Origin: CAZXGD01 sp046350455
Lineage (GTDB): Bacteria > Planctomycetota > Phycisphaerae > Phycisphaerales > SM1A02
DNA length: 25,621 nt
Direction of reading: 5' to 3'
Assembly: GCA_046350455.1 (NCBI GenBank)
Contig: JAXMAM010000036.1
Location: 1-25,621, forward strand
The position numbers and the translations under genes were made by a program. The notes beneath the pieces are model-generated. The model was not told the DNA's origin. It saw nothing but the letters and a program-made list of their open reading frames with translations, and ran no database searches. Positions within the stretch are counted from its first letter, which is position 1. Each line of letters starts with the position of its first letter. Shown here in pieces: positions 6,130 through 15,600 of the stretch.

Positions 6130-7431
6130 CTACTCTGCAGGCAGCACCACGCCGCGGCACGCACCAAAGCCGATGCGCGGATGGCCAGACCGGTGGCACC
6201 AGCCGGTCATCTCCACTTCGTCGCCGTCCTGCAGGAACTTGCGTTCGCTGCCATCGTCCAGCGTGACGGGCTCTGTGCCGCGCCAGGTGCGCTCCAGCAG
6301 GCAGCCGCGGCTGTCCTTGGTCATGCCGCTGATGGTGCCGCTGGCCAGCATGTCGCCGGGGCGCATGTTGCAGCCAGTGCTGGTGTGATGCGCCAGCATC
6401 TGGCACATGGTCCAGTACATGTCGCGGAAGTTGCTGCGGCTGATCACTGTGCCGCGCTGCGCCTGCTGGCGCATGGCTGCGCTCTGGATGCGCACCTCCA
6501 GCGCCACGTTCACCACAAAGTCATCCGCACAGCGCAGGTAGTCCAGCACTGGCGGGTCCTCTGGCGTGCGCGCGGGGCCTGGCTCGCAGAAGGGCTGCAG
6601 CGCATCCAGCGTGACGATCCACGGACTGATGGTGGTGCCAAAGTTCTTGGCGTTGAACGGCCCCAGCGGCTGGTACTCCCACTTCTGGATGTCGCGCGCG
6701 CTCCAGTCGTTCACGATCACGCAGCCAAAGATGCGCGAGCGAGCGTCGGCCACCGACAGGCGCGTGCCCATGGGGTTGCCAGCACCGCCAAAGAAGAACC
6801 CCATCTCCAGCTCGTAGTCCAGCAGCTTGCAGGGACCCCATGAGGGTGGGCCGTCGTCCGTGGCGCTGGTCTGGCCGAATGGCCGGCGAATGGGCGTGCC
6901 ATCCACCACGATGCTGCTGGCCCGCCCGTGGTAGCCCACGGGCAGGTGCTTCCAGTTGGGCATCAGCGGGCTGTTGGGCCGGAACATGCTGCCCACATTG
7001 GTGGCGTGGTGCAGGCTGGCGTAGAAGTCGGTGTAGTCACCGATGTCCACAGGCAGCTGCATGGCCAGCGTGGCGCGCGGCAGGAGCACAGCGTCGCGGC
7101 GCGGGTGGTTCTGGAGGCTGTGCGGGCCGCCGGACAGCAGCACCTGTGCGCGGGCGCGGGCCGCGCGCCAGGCTGGCTGGCCCAGCGCCATGAAGGTGTT
7201 CAACGTGGGCCGGCGGAGCGCGTCCACCACTGCGGCGGGAAGGCCCTCCAGCAGGTTGTGCCCAGCGGCTTCCGCCATGTCCAGCGCGCAGTCGCCGATG
7301 GCCACCATGATGTGCGGCACGCCCGGGCGATCTGGCCGGATGGCCACGCCCCACGGCAGGTTCTGCAGCGGGAAGTCTGTGTCGGGGTGCTGCGCGCCGG
7401 GCGCCCAGCTGGCTGGATGGGTGGTGCTCAT
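6130..7431 (-). CDS. fahA: Fumarylacetoacetase
   Basis: It hydrolyses fumarylacetoacetate to fumarate and acetoacetate, the last step of the homogentisate pathway. It is 433 residues from the ATG at 7431. The active-site set known from the mammalian enzyme is intact: D135 in D-Y-T-D-F-Y (metal), H142 in H-H-A-T-N-V-G (catalytic), R151 in M-F-R-P-N, Y167 in V-G-Y-H-G-R, E207 and E209 in L-D-Y-E-L-E-M, D242 in N-D-W-S-A-R-D, and K262 in F-N-A-K-N-F-G-T-T. The N-terminal domain and full length match the family. It is the last gene of a minus-strand run, 27 bp after the unknown protein at 7459-8382, so it is probably in one operon with that protein and the MFS transporter. Confidence 0.95.
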   Translation of the reverse strand: MSTTHPASWAPGAQHPDTDFPLQNLPWGVAIRPDRPGVPHIMVAIGDCALDMAEAAGHNLLEGLPAAVVDALRRPTLNTFMALGQPAWRAARARAQVLLSGGPHSLQNHPRRDAVLLPRATLAMQLPVDIGDYTDFYASLHHATNVGSMFRPNSPLMPNWKHLPVGYHGRASSIVVDGTPIRRPFGQTSATDDGPPSWGPCKLLDYELEMGFFFGGAGNPMGTRLSVADARSRIFGCVIVNDWSARDIQKWEYQPLGPFNAKNFGTTISPWIVTLDALQPFCEPGPARTPEDPPVLDYLRCADDFVVNVALEVRIQSAAMRQQAQRGTVISRSNFRDMYWTMCQMLAHHTSTGCNMRPGDMLASGTISGMTKDSRGCLLERTWRGTEPVTLDDGSERKFLQDGDEVEMTGWCHRSGHPRIGFGACRGVVLPAE

Positions 7432-7458
7432 GGGTGGATGGCTGTCCTTTGGGTGCTC

Positions 7459-8382
7459 TCAGGCCTTGGCCTCTGCAGGCAGCAGCTTCAGGGCGCGCAG
7501 GTCCCCCAGCGGCTCGTCAAAGGAGCAGCTGCCAAAGCTGCGGGCGAACTTCTCGCGCGCGGTGCGCAGCTGGCTGAGCGTGAGGGTGCGGCCCTTCCAG
7601 CTCACCTGCGTGGGGTGGAATTCAAAGTGGCGGGCGTGCTCGTCCGCCAGCACCATCTCCAGCTCCTCCTTCTCCACCTGCTCGTGCCACAGGAGCGCTG
7701 CGCCCATAAAGATGTTCACGAAGCCAAACTGGTGGCAGCCCACGCTCTCGGCATGGTGCCGGAACGGGTGGTGCAGGCCAGCAGTGGCCTTGAACGGCAC
7801 GTCCGCCACGCAGCACGCCTGCAGGAAGCGGGCCACCTCCAGCGGCGTGGGGTGCGCCTCTGGCGTGGTGCCGCCCGTGCGGATCTTGGCTCCGCTCTCC
7901 ATCTCGCTGAGGGCTGCGATGACGCCGCGGTAGTCCGAGGCCAGGTTGATCTCAAACCATGGAAAGAGCGTCTCTGGCATGATCTCCAGCGCGCGCTCCA
8001 CAGCGTTGGCAGAGGGCGCCTTGAGCTCGATGGAGTCAATGATGGCTCGGCCAGCCTGCGCTTCGTTGTGGCGTTCGTTGAAGCGCTCGATGGTGTTCAG
8101 GTCGTCCTCGAACGCTGTGTCGCCAGCGGCTGCGCTGAGGACGCTGAGACGCCAGGGTTCTTCTGTGTCATCGCCAGGCTTCTTGGGGAGGAGCGCTGCA
8201 GCATGGCGCTCGAACTCACCCAGCCGGGGCACAGGCACCACCAGACGGGACAGCGCCCAGCGGTCTGCGCCAGCCAGGAAGCTGGCATACTTGGACACCG
8301 TGGAGGGCATGTCCAGCAGCGCAGGCGGGAAGAGGCCTGCGTAGTCCACAACTTCATGCATCAGGGCGCGGACAGTTTCCAT
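7459..8382 (-). CDS. Conserved protein of unknown function in the homogentisate operon
   Basis: The product is 307 residues from the ATG at 8382; an upstream in-frame start at 8427 would add 15 residues. It has no signal peptide or membrane helix, so it is cytoplasmic. The N-terminal 'VVDYAGLFPPA', the middle G-A-K-I-R-T-G-G, the 'FKATAGLHHPFRHH' stretch and 'FGFVNIFMGAALLWH' look like the strand ends of an (alpha/beta) barrel, with conserved-looking Lys, Arg and His. I recall proteins with the KATAGLHHP motif as conserved hypotheticals but know no assigned function. It lies between the MFS transporter and fumarylacetoacetase on the same strand with short gaps, so it probably serves the same pathway. 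It could supply the missing isomerase step or a regulatory or salvage role; both are guesses. Confidence 0.75.
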   Translation of the reverse strand: METVRALMHEVVDYAGLFPPALLDMPSTVSKYASFLAGADRWALSRLVVPVPRLGEFERHAAALLPKKPGDDTEEPWRLSVLSAAAGDTAFEDDLNTIERFNERHNEAQAGRAIIDSIELKAPSANAVERALEIMPETLFPWFEINLASDYRGVIAALSEMESGAKIRTGGTTPEAHPTPLEVARFLQACCVADVPFKATAGLHHPFRHHAESVGCHQFGFVNIFMGAALLWHEQVEKEELEMVLADEHARHFEFHPTQVSWKGRTLTLSQLRTAREKFARSFGSCSFDEPLGDLRALKLLPAEAKA

Positions 8383-8451
8383 GGTGGCATTATGCGCGAA
8401 CGCCCCAAAGACTGTGAGGCGCCGCACCAGCTGAATGTGCCCTGCGGGTCA

Positions 8452-9924
8452 TCACGCGCCCTGCGGCGCAGAGGAGCGGGTGCTGCCGTCAGCATCCTCC
8501 ACGAACTCCAGCGACGTGCCAAAGGTCTCTCGCAGGCCAAACACCGCCAGGATGGCCACGGGCACCAGGATGCCCCCCACCAGTGCTGCTGCGCGCCACG
8601 AGGTGTGCTCCCCTGGCCCCAGCAGGTGCTCTGCCTGGTTCCACAGGATGGCGCTGGCTGCCGCAGACCAGCGGACAAAGTTGGGCGCGCTGGTGGCCGC
8701 TGTGGCGCGCAGGTTGGTGCCAAACTGCTCGGCCGCAGTGGTCACAAACACTGCCCAGTAGCCAGAGGCGAACCCCACCAACGCCATGGCCAGGTACAGC
8801 ATGGCCAGGCTGGTGGCGCCCAGCACAAAGTAGGCCCCCAGCGCCACGGCGGTCAGCACGTTGAAGACCAGGAGCGCGCGCTTGCGGCTCCGCATGAGCT
8901 GGCTGAGGAGGCCGCTGGCCAGGTCTCCCAGCGCCAGGCCCACGTAGCACAGCATGACTGCCTTGGCTGGGTCTGGCTTCTGATCTGCCGGCAGGCCCAT
9001 GGAGGCGCCGATGACATCGCAGTATTTCACCAGCACACCCACGCAGTACCAGATGGGCACCGCACAGAGGATGACGCACAGGTAGCGGATGCCGCGGGAG
9101 GGCGGCCAGAGCAGCATCCAGAACGAGCCGCGCCCCACCCCCTCTGCGCGCTTCACGCGGTCAAACATGCCGCTCTCCACCACGCCCACGCGCAGGAAGA
9201 GGAGCGCCAGCCCCAGCAGGCCACCGATGAGGTACGCCGAGCGCCAGTCCACGAACTGCGTCACGAAGTACGCGAACACTGCGCCGGTGATGCCCACCAC
9301 CGCCACCATGGTGGTGGCAAAGCCGCGGCGCTCATTGCTGACCAGCTCGCTCACCAGGGTGATGCCGGCACCCAGCTCCCCTGCCAGGCCAAAGCCAGCC
9401 AGGAAGCGCAGCACGGCGTACTGGTTGTAGGCAGTGCCCAGGCCCAGCACGTGCAGCCAGCTGAACCACGATCCAGCGGCTGGAACGTCCTCGATGCGCG
9501 CGTTCAGGATGTTGGCCAGGCTGTAGACCAGGATGGACCCAAAGAGCATCTTCAGGCGGCCATACCGGTCTGCCAGCACGCCCCAGAGGATGCCGCCCAG
9601 CACCAGGCCGGTCATCTGCAGGATGTTGTCCAGGAGGACGCCGCGCTCCTTGAGCAGCTTGTCCTGCTCCATGACCAAGAGGCGCGTGGCTTCTGCCGCG
9701 GGCAGGCTGGCCATGGCTGGCGCCAGCTTGGCTGCCAGCGCGTCCAGCTGCGGCTTCAGCAGGTCCTGCAGGCTGGGCTTGCGGACCAGCGCAAACAGCA
9801 GCAGGTCAAAGATGTCTACGAAGTACCCAAGGGCCGCCACCACGGTGGCCAGGACCACGTTTCGGTCTCGGATCGTGACAGCCAGGGCTGGACCTACTTG
9901 TGAGCCGTGGGCGCGTGGCCACAC
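8452..9924 (-). CDS. MFS transporter (metabolite:proton symporter type)
   Basis: An inner-membrane carrier with about 12 hydrophobic helices. The MFS signature between helices 2 and 3 is G-V-L-A-D-R-Y-G-R-L-K, and 'RFLAGFGLAGELGAGITLVS' marks helix 5. Helices 1 and 2 are separated by an unusually long loop of about 50 residues rich in Leu, Ala and Lys, probably outside the membrane. No ATG fits the N-terminus: the frame starts at GTG 9924, which overlaps the end of the upstream small gene by 31 bp (translational coupling); GTG at about 9861 is the next option but would begin directly at helix 1. Its place in the operon with fumarylacetoacetase suggests uptake of an aromatic or organic acid. 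The substrate is not readable from sequence. Confidence 0.85.
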   Translation of the reverse strand: MWPRAHGSQVGPALAVTIRDRNVVLATVVAALGYFVDIFDLLLFALVRKPSLQDLLKPQLDALAAKLAPAMASLPAAEATRLLVMEQDKLLKERGVLLDNILQMTGLVLGGILWGVLADRYGRLKMLFGSILVYSLANILNARIEDVPAAGSWFSWLHVLGLGTAYNQYAVLRFLAGFGLAGELGAGITLVSELVSNERRGFATTMVAVVGITGAVFAYFVTQFVDWRSAYLIGGLLGLALLFLRVGVVESGMFDRVKRAEGVGRGSFWMLLWPPSRGIRYLCVILCAVPIWYCVGVLVKYCDVIGASMGLPADQKPDPAKAVMLCYVGLALGDLASGLLSQLMRSRKRALLVFNVLTAVALGAYFVLGATSLAMLYLAMALVGFASGYWAVFVTTAAEQFGTNLRATAATSAPNFVRWSAAASAILWNQAEHLLGPGEHTSWRAAALVGGILVPVAILAVFGLRETFGTSLEFVEDADGSTRSSAPQGA

Positions 9925-10166
9925 TCGCGCAGGAACTTGCGGATGGCGGAGATCTCGTGGTCATCCTGCAGCACGTGGTTGCCGCCGTGCGGCACCTTGA
10001 AGCTCATTTCCTTGCCAGCCAGCTTGACCTTCAGGTGGTCGTGCTTGGTCTCCTCCACGGTGCCACCAAGGCCTTCGAACATCTTGACGATGTCGCGCCA
10101 GTGGATGTTGTGCGAGGTGGGGTGCGCAAAGACTTGCGCGAGCGTTTCAGTGTGATGGTGTGACAT
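9894..10166 (-). CDS. Small protein, possibly HicA-like fold
   Basis: The product is 90 residues from the ATG at 10166 and begins MSHHHTETLAQVFAHP. The core reads 'DIVKMFEGLGGTVEETKHDH', then KVKLAGKEMSFKVPHGG, and ends with ISAIRKFLRECG. The order helix, three strands with a V-P-H-G element, and a final helix ending in R-x-x-L-R-E-C-G resembles the HicA/dsRBD-like fold. No HicB antitoxin gene is next to it, and the basic residues near the usual catalytic His are not clear. A free-standing non-toxin member or an unrelated small protein is as likely. It opens the minus-strand operon and overlaps the transporter frame. Confidence 0.6.
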   Translation of the reverse strand: MSHHHTETLAQVFAHPTSHNIHWRDIVKMFEGLGGTVEETKHDHLKVKLAGKEMSFKVPHGGNHVLQDDHEISAIRKFLRECGHAPTAHK

Positions 10167-10254
10167 GGGAAAACGCGCGGAACGCGCGGCCCACCAGCCT
10201 ATCACGGCCCGTCCGCGGCAGGTGATTCACTGCGTTTTGTCGCTTGATTTCGCC

Positions 10255-10260
10255 TATACT
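10255..10260 (+). promoter_or_regulatory. -10 box of the tRNA-Gly promoter
   Basis: TATACT (5 of 6 to TATAAT) lies 11 nt before the tRNA 5' end. A -35 is not obvious; GCGTTT at 10232 is at the right spacing but poor. Confidence 0.55.
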
Positions 10261-10271
10261 CACCTTTCCGC

Positions 10272-10344
<73 letters not shown>

Positions 10345-10664
10345 TTTCCGGATCAGAGAAGCCGGCAAGCGCGCAGGTCCGCCCCACAGTCTGGCGATCG
10401 GGGGGACCGCTATTGCGCATATGCAAGAATCGGATCAAAGATGATCTGATTCTTGCAGCAGCAGAACCGGGGTACCTCCCGCTCAAGCCGCTCCCTGCAC
10501 GCTCGATGCTCCCATTCGGCCAGACCATGGCCTGGGGCCGTTCTTTCGCGAATTGCCGCAGATTCCTTCGGGGAAGCCGGCCTCACACTGCGCTCCGTGG
10601 AGTGTGGGGGTGGTTTGCACAGCCTTGGAGGCTGGCTGATCACGCCTACCCAGAGGAGACGTCC
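10345..10664 (+). other. 320-bp spacer with a series of hairpins; leader or ncRNA candidate
   Basis: No gene is seen between the tRNA and the next start. It holds several separate inverted repeats: 10422-10457 (16 bp), 10517-10540 (CGGCCAG against CTGGGGCCG, bulged), 10563-10575 (TTCC, UUCG-type loop, GGAA), 10581-10610 (9-bp stem CCTCACACT/AGTGTGGGG, one wobble) and 10620-10634 (CAGCCT-tgg-AGGCTG). No known riboswitch or RNA family was recognised. The density of hairpins suggests a structured 5' leader or a separate small RNA. Confidence 0.4.
10422..10457. repeat. 16-bp inverted repeat with 4-nt loop
   Basis: TGCAAGAATCGGATCA (10422-10437), loop AAGA, then TGATCTGATTCTTGCA (10442-10457). 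Every base pairs, one as G-T. It is AT-richer than the surroundings. No T-run follows, so it does not look like a standard terminator; it may be an operator, an RNA structure or a mobile-element trace. Confidence 0.8.
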
Positions 10665-12659
10665 ATGCGCCAGATCCAAGACTCGCCCCGTCCAATCAGC
10701 CCATGTGCTGCTGCACTGCGAACCGCTTGCTGGCGCACCAGCCTGCCTCTGGTGGGACTCCGTGCGGGTGGGCTGGCTGTGGCGGGCGCTGCAGGTATCA
10801 CGTGCGCCGCAAGCCTCTGCGCGCCTGCGCAGGCGGATGTGACCATTGCGTACTACATCTCCAACACCAGTTACCAGTACCGGGTGACGCAGATGCCAGA
10901 CCTGGACCAGCGGCGCTATGGGCTGGCTGGACAGGGTGCCAACCACTGCGTGCCCACCACCGCCATCAACCTGCTCGCCTACGCGGCCAACCATGGCTAT
11001 GACTTCGTAGCGCCAGAGAATCACAACTGGCAGCTGCAGGGCAATTTCAACCGGGCCACAGCCGCCATTGATGAGATGGGCGACAACATGATGACGGATC
11101 CCGACGAAGGCACGGGGGGCAACCACGCCAGCACTGGCCTGGGTGCGTGGCTGTTCGACTACGCGGACGGCCTGATCACGCAGATCCACCTTGGCCGTTC
11201 TTCCGAGTACACGCCCACCGTGGCCAAGATGGTGAAGCTGGCCACGCAGGGATGGCAGATGGGCTTTGTCTATGGCCGCTACAACGTGGTGGGCACATCA
11301 GGCGGTGCGCCAGTGGTGAGCCGCGACGGCGGGCACGCGCTCACGCTGGTGCGCGCCCGGCGCGACAGCAGCTACTACTACCTGCGCTTCCGCGATCCAG
11401 CCGACGACACCGCGCTCTCCACCCAGTCCACCTTCAGCTACACATCATTGACCCCCGTGGCGCAGACCATCTGCTTTGGTGGCACAGACTTCCGCGTGAT
11501 GAACGTGATCTACCACCCCACGCAGGACCAGTACATCCGAATCGTGGACAGCTACTTTGGCATCAAGCCCAACTTTGCGTACAGCTTCACTGGATTCAAC
11601 GGTCTGACGCAGTCGGGCGGCGGCACCATTCGGCTGCTGGAACCCTCCCCGTTCGTGGGTTCAACCAACCTCTCGCTGCCAGAGATCACCATCAGCAGCT
11701 TCACACAGATCGAGGACATCACCTTCAGCCCGGACATGGAGAACCTGCTGGTGCTGACCCGCTCTATCTTTGTGGGCCAGCCCTCCATCCTGCGCTCGCT
11801 GGACCCCCTGACGGGCGTGATGACCCAGGTGACCTCCGCTCCGCAGAACCTCACGCAGATCACCATCAGCCGCGAGGGCTGGATCTACGCCTTTGACAAC
11901 ACTGGCCTCCTCTACCGCCTGAATGGCGAGGGCGCTGTGCAGCAGTCCATCACGCCAGCAGCCACCCCCACTGCCATCGGCTTTGACAACGCAAACGACC
12001 GGCTGGCCCTGCTCTCGGTGGGCGCGCGGCGCATCCTGCGGTACAGCAAGACACTGGGTGAGATCGAGAACTTTGTCATTCCGAACTCCGTCCCGCTGTC
12101 TGGCAACGCCGTGGTGCGCGTGGATCCCACCACAGGCAAGAGCTGGTTCAAGAGCGATGCCTCGGGCAACCTGTACAACGTCTCCTACAGCCTGGCTGGG
12201 CCTGACATCACGGTCATCACACCACCCCTGCTGGTGGGTGGCTACCACACCTTTGAGTTTGGCAGCGATGGCCGGCTGTACCTGATGGGTGACAACGGCA
12301 CACGCGTCATGCGCAAGACCAGCATCTCCACCTGGGTCTCTGACACGGCCTCGCCCTTCCACAATCTGCCTGGTGGCAGCATGCTGACCATGAGCCGCCC
12401 CATTTCAAACCTGGATCCAGCCATCCACGACTCACCAGCCTGGCGCTCCATCCCCGCAGATGAAGCCATCCAGCTTGGTGAGATGCACCTGGACTGCGAT
12501 CAGGACATCAACGGCGATGACATCGTGGACGGCACAGACCTGGGCTTGCTGCTGGGTGCGTGGGGCGCAGGCCGCAGCGCTGCAGACCTCAATCAGGACG
12601 ACCAGGTGGACGGGACCGATCTGGGCCTCCTGCTGGGAGCGTGGGGTCCGTGCCCATGA
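10665..12659 (+). CDS. Secreted C39-like peptidase with propeller-like region and dockerin-type C-terminus
   Basis: The product is 664 residues from the ATG at 10665, with GAGGAG 8 nt upstream. An extended signal region (residues about 20-57, Ala-rich, ending A-Q-A) implies export. Residues about 60-290 look like a papain-like C39-type peptidase: C95 in N-H-C-V-P-T-T-A-I-N-L-L, H224 in D-G-G-H-A-L-T-L-V and D244 in F-R-D-P-A-D would form the triad. Residues about 300-600 are repeated beta strands ending in I/V-Y-A-F, L-Y-R-L or L-Y-L-M, propeller-like. The C-terminus has two calcium-loop repeats, D-I-N-G-D-D-I-V-D-G-T-D-L-G and D-L-N-Q-D-D-Q-V-D-G-T-D-L-G, each followed by LLLGAWG, the form common in Phycisphaerales secreted proteins. 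The substrate is unknown. Confidence 0.85.
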   Translation: MRQIQDSPRPISPCAAALRTACWRTSLPLVGLRAGGLAVAGAAGITCAASLCAPAQADVTIAYYISNTSYQYRVTQMPDLDQRRYGLAGQGANHCVPTTAINLLAYAANHGYDFVAPENHNWQLQGNFNRATAAIDEMGDNMMTDPDEGTGGNHASTGLGAWLFDYADGLITQIHLGRSSEYTPTVAKMVKLATQGWQMGFVYGRYNVVGTSGGAPVVSRDGGHALTLVRARRDSSYYYLRFRDPADDTALSTQSTFSYTSLTPVAQTICFGGTDFRVMNVIYHPTQDQYIRIVDSYFGIKPNFAYSFTGFNGLTQSGGGTIRLLEPSPFVGSTNLSLPEITISSFTQIEDITFSPDMENLLVLTRSIFVGQPSILRSLDPLTGVMTQVTSAPQNLTQITISREGWIYAFDNTGLLYRLNGEGAVQQSITPAATPTAIGFDNANDRLALLSVGARRILRYSKTLGEIENFVIPNSVPLSGNAVVRVDPTTGKSWFKSDASGNLYNVSYSLAGPDITVITPPLLVGGYHTFEFGSDGRLYLMGDNGTRVMRKTSISTWVSDTASPFHNLPGGSMLTMSRPISNLDPAIHDSPAWRSIPADEAIQLGEMHLDCDQDINGDDIVDGTDLGLLLGAWGAGRSAADLNQDDQVDGTDLGLLLGAWGPCP

Positions 12660-15600
12660 GCGCGGGCGTGTTGCCCTGAATGGATTGGTCTGCCAGCCGC
12701 AGCGGCCAGGAGACAGCCCGGCCCTTTGGCCCTGACACCACCACGCGCTCCAGCGTGCCAGCGCATGCGATGGCTCCCGCTGCCTCGCCTGCAAAGGGGG
12801 CCAAGGACTGCAGCTCGCACTGGCGGTCCAGGTGCCACAGGCGCACGGTGCCATCGGATGAGGACGTGAGCACCAGCGCTGGCTCGGCTGGCACCAGCGC
12901 CACGCCGGCCACCATGGAGGTATGGCCACGCAGCATGCTCACCACGCCACGGTCTGGCGTGGCCACCAGCAGCGGGCCGGTCCAGGTGCCCAGGAGCAGC
13001 CGCCCATCCGGCGTGGAGTCCATGGCAAAGACGGTCTGGCCGCAGTCGTGCTGGCGGCGCTCGCCGGTGTGCAGATGGAAGAGGCGCAGCGCGTCCTTGC
13101 GCTCCGTGGCGGCCAGCCACTGACCATCGCGGGTGAAGTGGAGGGCCAGCTGCGCGTGGGGCGAGCCAGGCAGCGCCTGCACTGGTGCGGGCATCGGTGC
13201 GGGCATCGTTGCAGGCATCGGTGCGGGTGCCGGGGCTGCAACCTGCGCAGCAGCGGGCGTGGCCACGGCCATCAGCATGACTGCGTTGCTGCGCGTGGCG
13301 TAGGCCACCCAGGTGCCAGCGGGGCTCACCTGCACCAGATGGCGCGTGCCAGGGCCAAAGTCGCTCCCCACCTGCTGCCACGCACCGCCAGCCGCTCGCA
13401 GCCACACCTGCCCGTCGGAAAGTCCTGCGGCCACCACGCTGCCATCTGCCGACGCGCCCACGGCTGACACAGCCGCTGGCAGCGCGTGTTCCCAGCGCAC
13501 CTGGCCGTCTGCACCCAGCGCGCGCAGCACGCGGCCGCGTGCGGTCAGGAACAAAGCGTCGCCCGCTGCGCTGCCGCTGTGAGCCCCGCCGGCAGGTGCA
13601 GCCGATCCTTCACCCCCTGCCACGCAGCGAACGCTCCACCCCTGCTCTCCTGGCACGGGTTCAAAGAGCGACTGCGGGTCAGTCCGCCAACGCCGCACCA
13701 CGTGCTCGTCGGCGGAAGTGACAATCACATCGCCAGCGCGCGGCACCGCCATGCGCCAGCCGCCCTCCACCGTGACAGCCTCGGGCGTCTCTGCGCCGGG
13801 CTTTAGCTGGTCCAGCTGCCACCAGCCCAGGATGTACAGGCTTCCGTCTGGTGCGTACGCCACGTCGCGCACGGTGCCGTTCTTGCTGGGGATCACGCGG
13901 AGCACGCCACCATCTGGCACAGACCACACCACGGTGCGGGCATCCGTGGAGCCCGTGACCAGCTGTGCACCAGCGCGGTCGAACGCCATGCACATGATGA
14001 GCTCCTTGTGTTCGCGCAGCTGCAGCGGTGGCAGCGCTGTGTCCTGCCAGAGGAGCAGCGTGCCGTCTGTCTGGCCTGCAGCCAGCTGGCCGGTGGCGGC
14101 GTGCGCGGCCACTGTGCGAAGCTTGCCAGCGGCCTGCCACAGCAGCGTGGCGTGCTCTGGCTCCTGCCAGTCCACCAGCAGCACGCGGCCGTCCGCGCCC
14201 ACCGTGACCAGGTGCCGGGCGTCGCCCAGGCACGCCACGTCGCACACGCCGGTGCCATGGCTGGCCACCGTGCCCAGGTATGCGCCCGTGCGGAGATTCC
14301 ACGCGCGCACGTCGCCCCTGCCGTCGCCCACCGCTGCAATGCTTCCATCTGGTGCCAGCGCCAGGTGGTGCGCCACGCGCACCAGCCCATCTGCTGGCGC
14401 GGGCATGCATTGCGTGAGCACCTGGCCATCCTCAACGCGCACCGTGCAAGGTGCGCCGGTGGGTGTGACCATGACCACCGTGTCTGCATCCAGCGCCCGC
14501 ACCTGCGATCCGCGCAGCGCGGTGCGCTGCATGGTCCACATGCAGGGATAGCGGAAGTACAGCTCCCGCAGGGCCCACGCAGCATTGGGCGACTCTGGCT
14601 GCTGCAGGTAGCACCCCCACAGGGTGGTGCGGGCTTCGGCCACATCACCCACAGCGCCAGCCAGCCGTCCGCGCGAAACGGTGCTGAGGAACAGCTCCTG
14701 CCTGGCCTGCTGCCACGCAGACAGCGCCAGCACCAGCCCGCCCACCAGCGCCACCAGCACGCAGGCCGCTGCAGAGAGAAGCAGCGTGTGCCGCCGCGCA
14801 AACTGCGTGCCCACGTACCACGCGCCTGCTGGGCGCGCCCGCACGGGCAGCCGCTGCAGGTGCCGCTCCAGATCCTCCGCCAGGGCCGCCACCGTGCCGT
14901 ACCGCCGCGCCTGTTCTGGCGCAATGGCCTTGAGCACGATGGCGTTCAGGTTGCCTCGCAGCGCTGGCTTGGCAGCCGCTGGCGCGCGCACGCTGCCTGC
15001 CCGCGTGCGCGTGCGCGCTGGCGTGCTGCCCACCAGCAGCTCGTAGAGCACCACGCCCAGCGAATACACATCGCTGCGGATGTCCACCCCAGCGCCGGGC
15101 TGCGCCTGCTCTGGGCTCATGTATTCCGGCGTGCCTGGCTTGGCAGCGGCGTCGGAGGTCAGCAGCGTGGACGCAGCCCGCCCATCCTCATCCAGCGCGC
15201 GCGCGATGCCAAAGTCGATCACCTTCACCAGGGGCTTGCCATCCACCTCCGCCACCAGCAGATTGGATGGCTTGAGGTCCCGGTGGATCACGCCCTTCTG
15301 GTGCGCGTGCTGCACCGCGGCGCACACCTGCAGGAACAGCTCCACGCGCTGGTCCGCCGACAGCTGGTGCTGGCTGCACCAGGTGGTGATGGGCACGCCC
15401 GCCACCAGCTCCATCACGAAGTACGGACGCCCATCGGGCGCCACGCCGCCGTCCAGGATGCGCGCAATCCCAGGATGGTCCATCTGCGCAAGCACCTGGC
15501 GCTCGGACTCAAACCGCTGCACCACGGCCCGGGTGTCCATGCCCAGCTTGATGAGCTTGAGCGCCACCAGCCGCTGCATGGGCTCCACCTGCTGCGCGCG

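Noticed and set aside
9894..10166. Toxin-antitoxin module
   Set aside because: Only a HicA-like shape is seen in one small protein; no HicB-like partner is adjacent, so a module cannot be claimed.
13180..13235. Repeats of GCGGGCATCGGT type
   Set aside because: They encode an Ala/Pro/Met-rich linker inside the kinase's WD40 region; ordinary low complexity.
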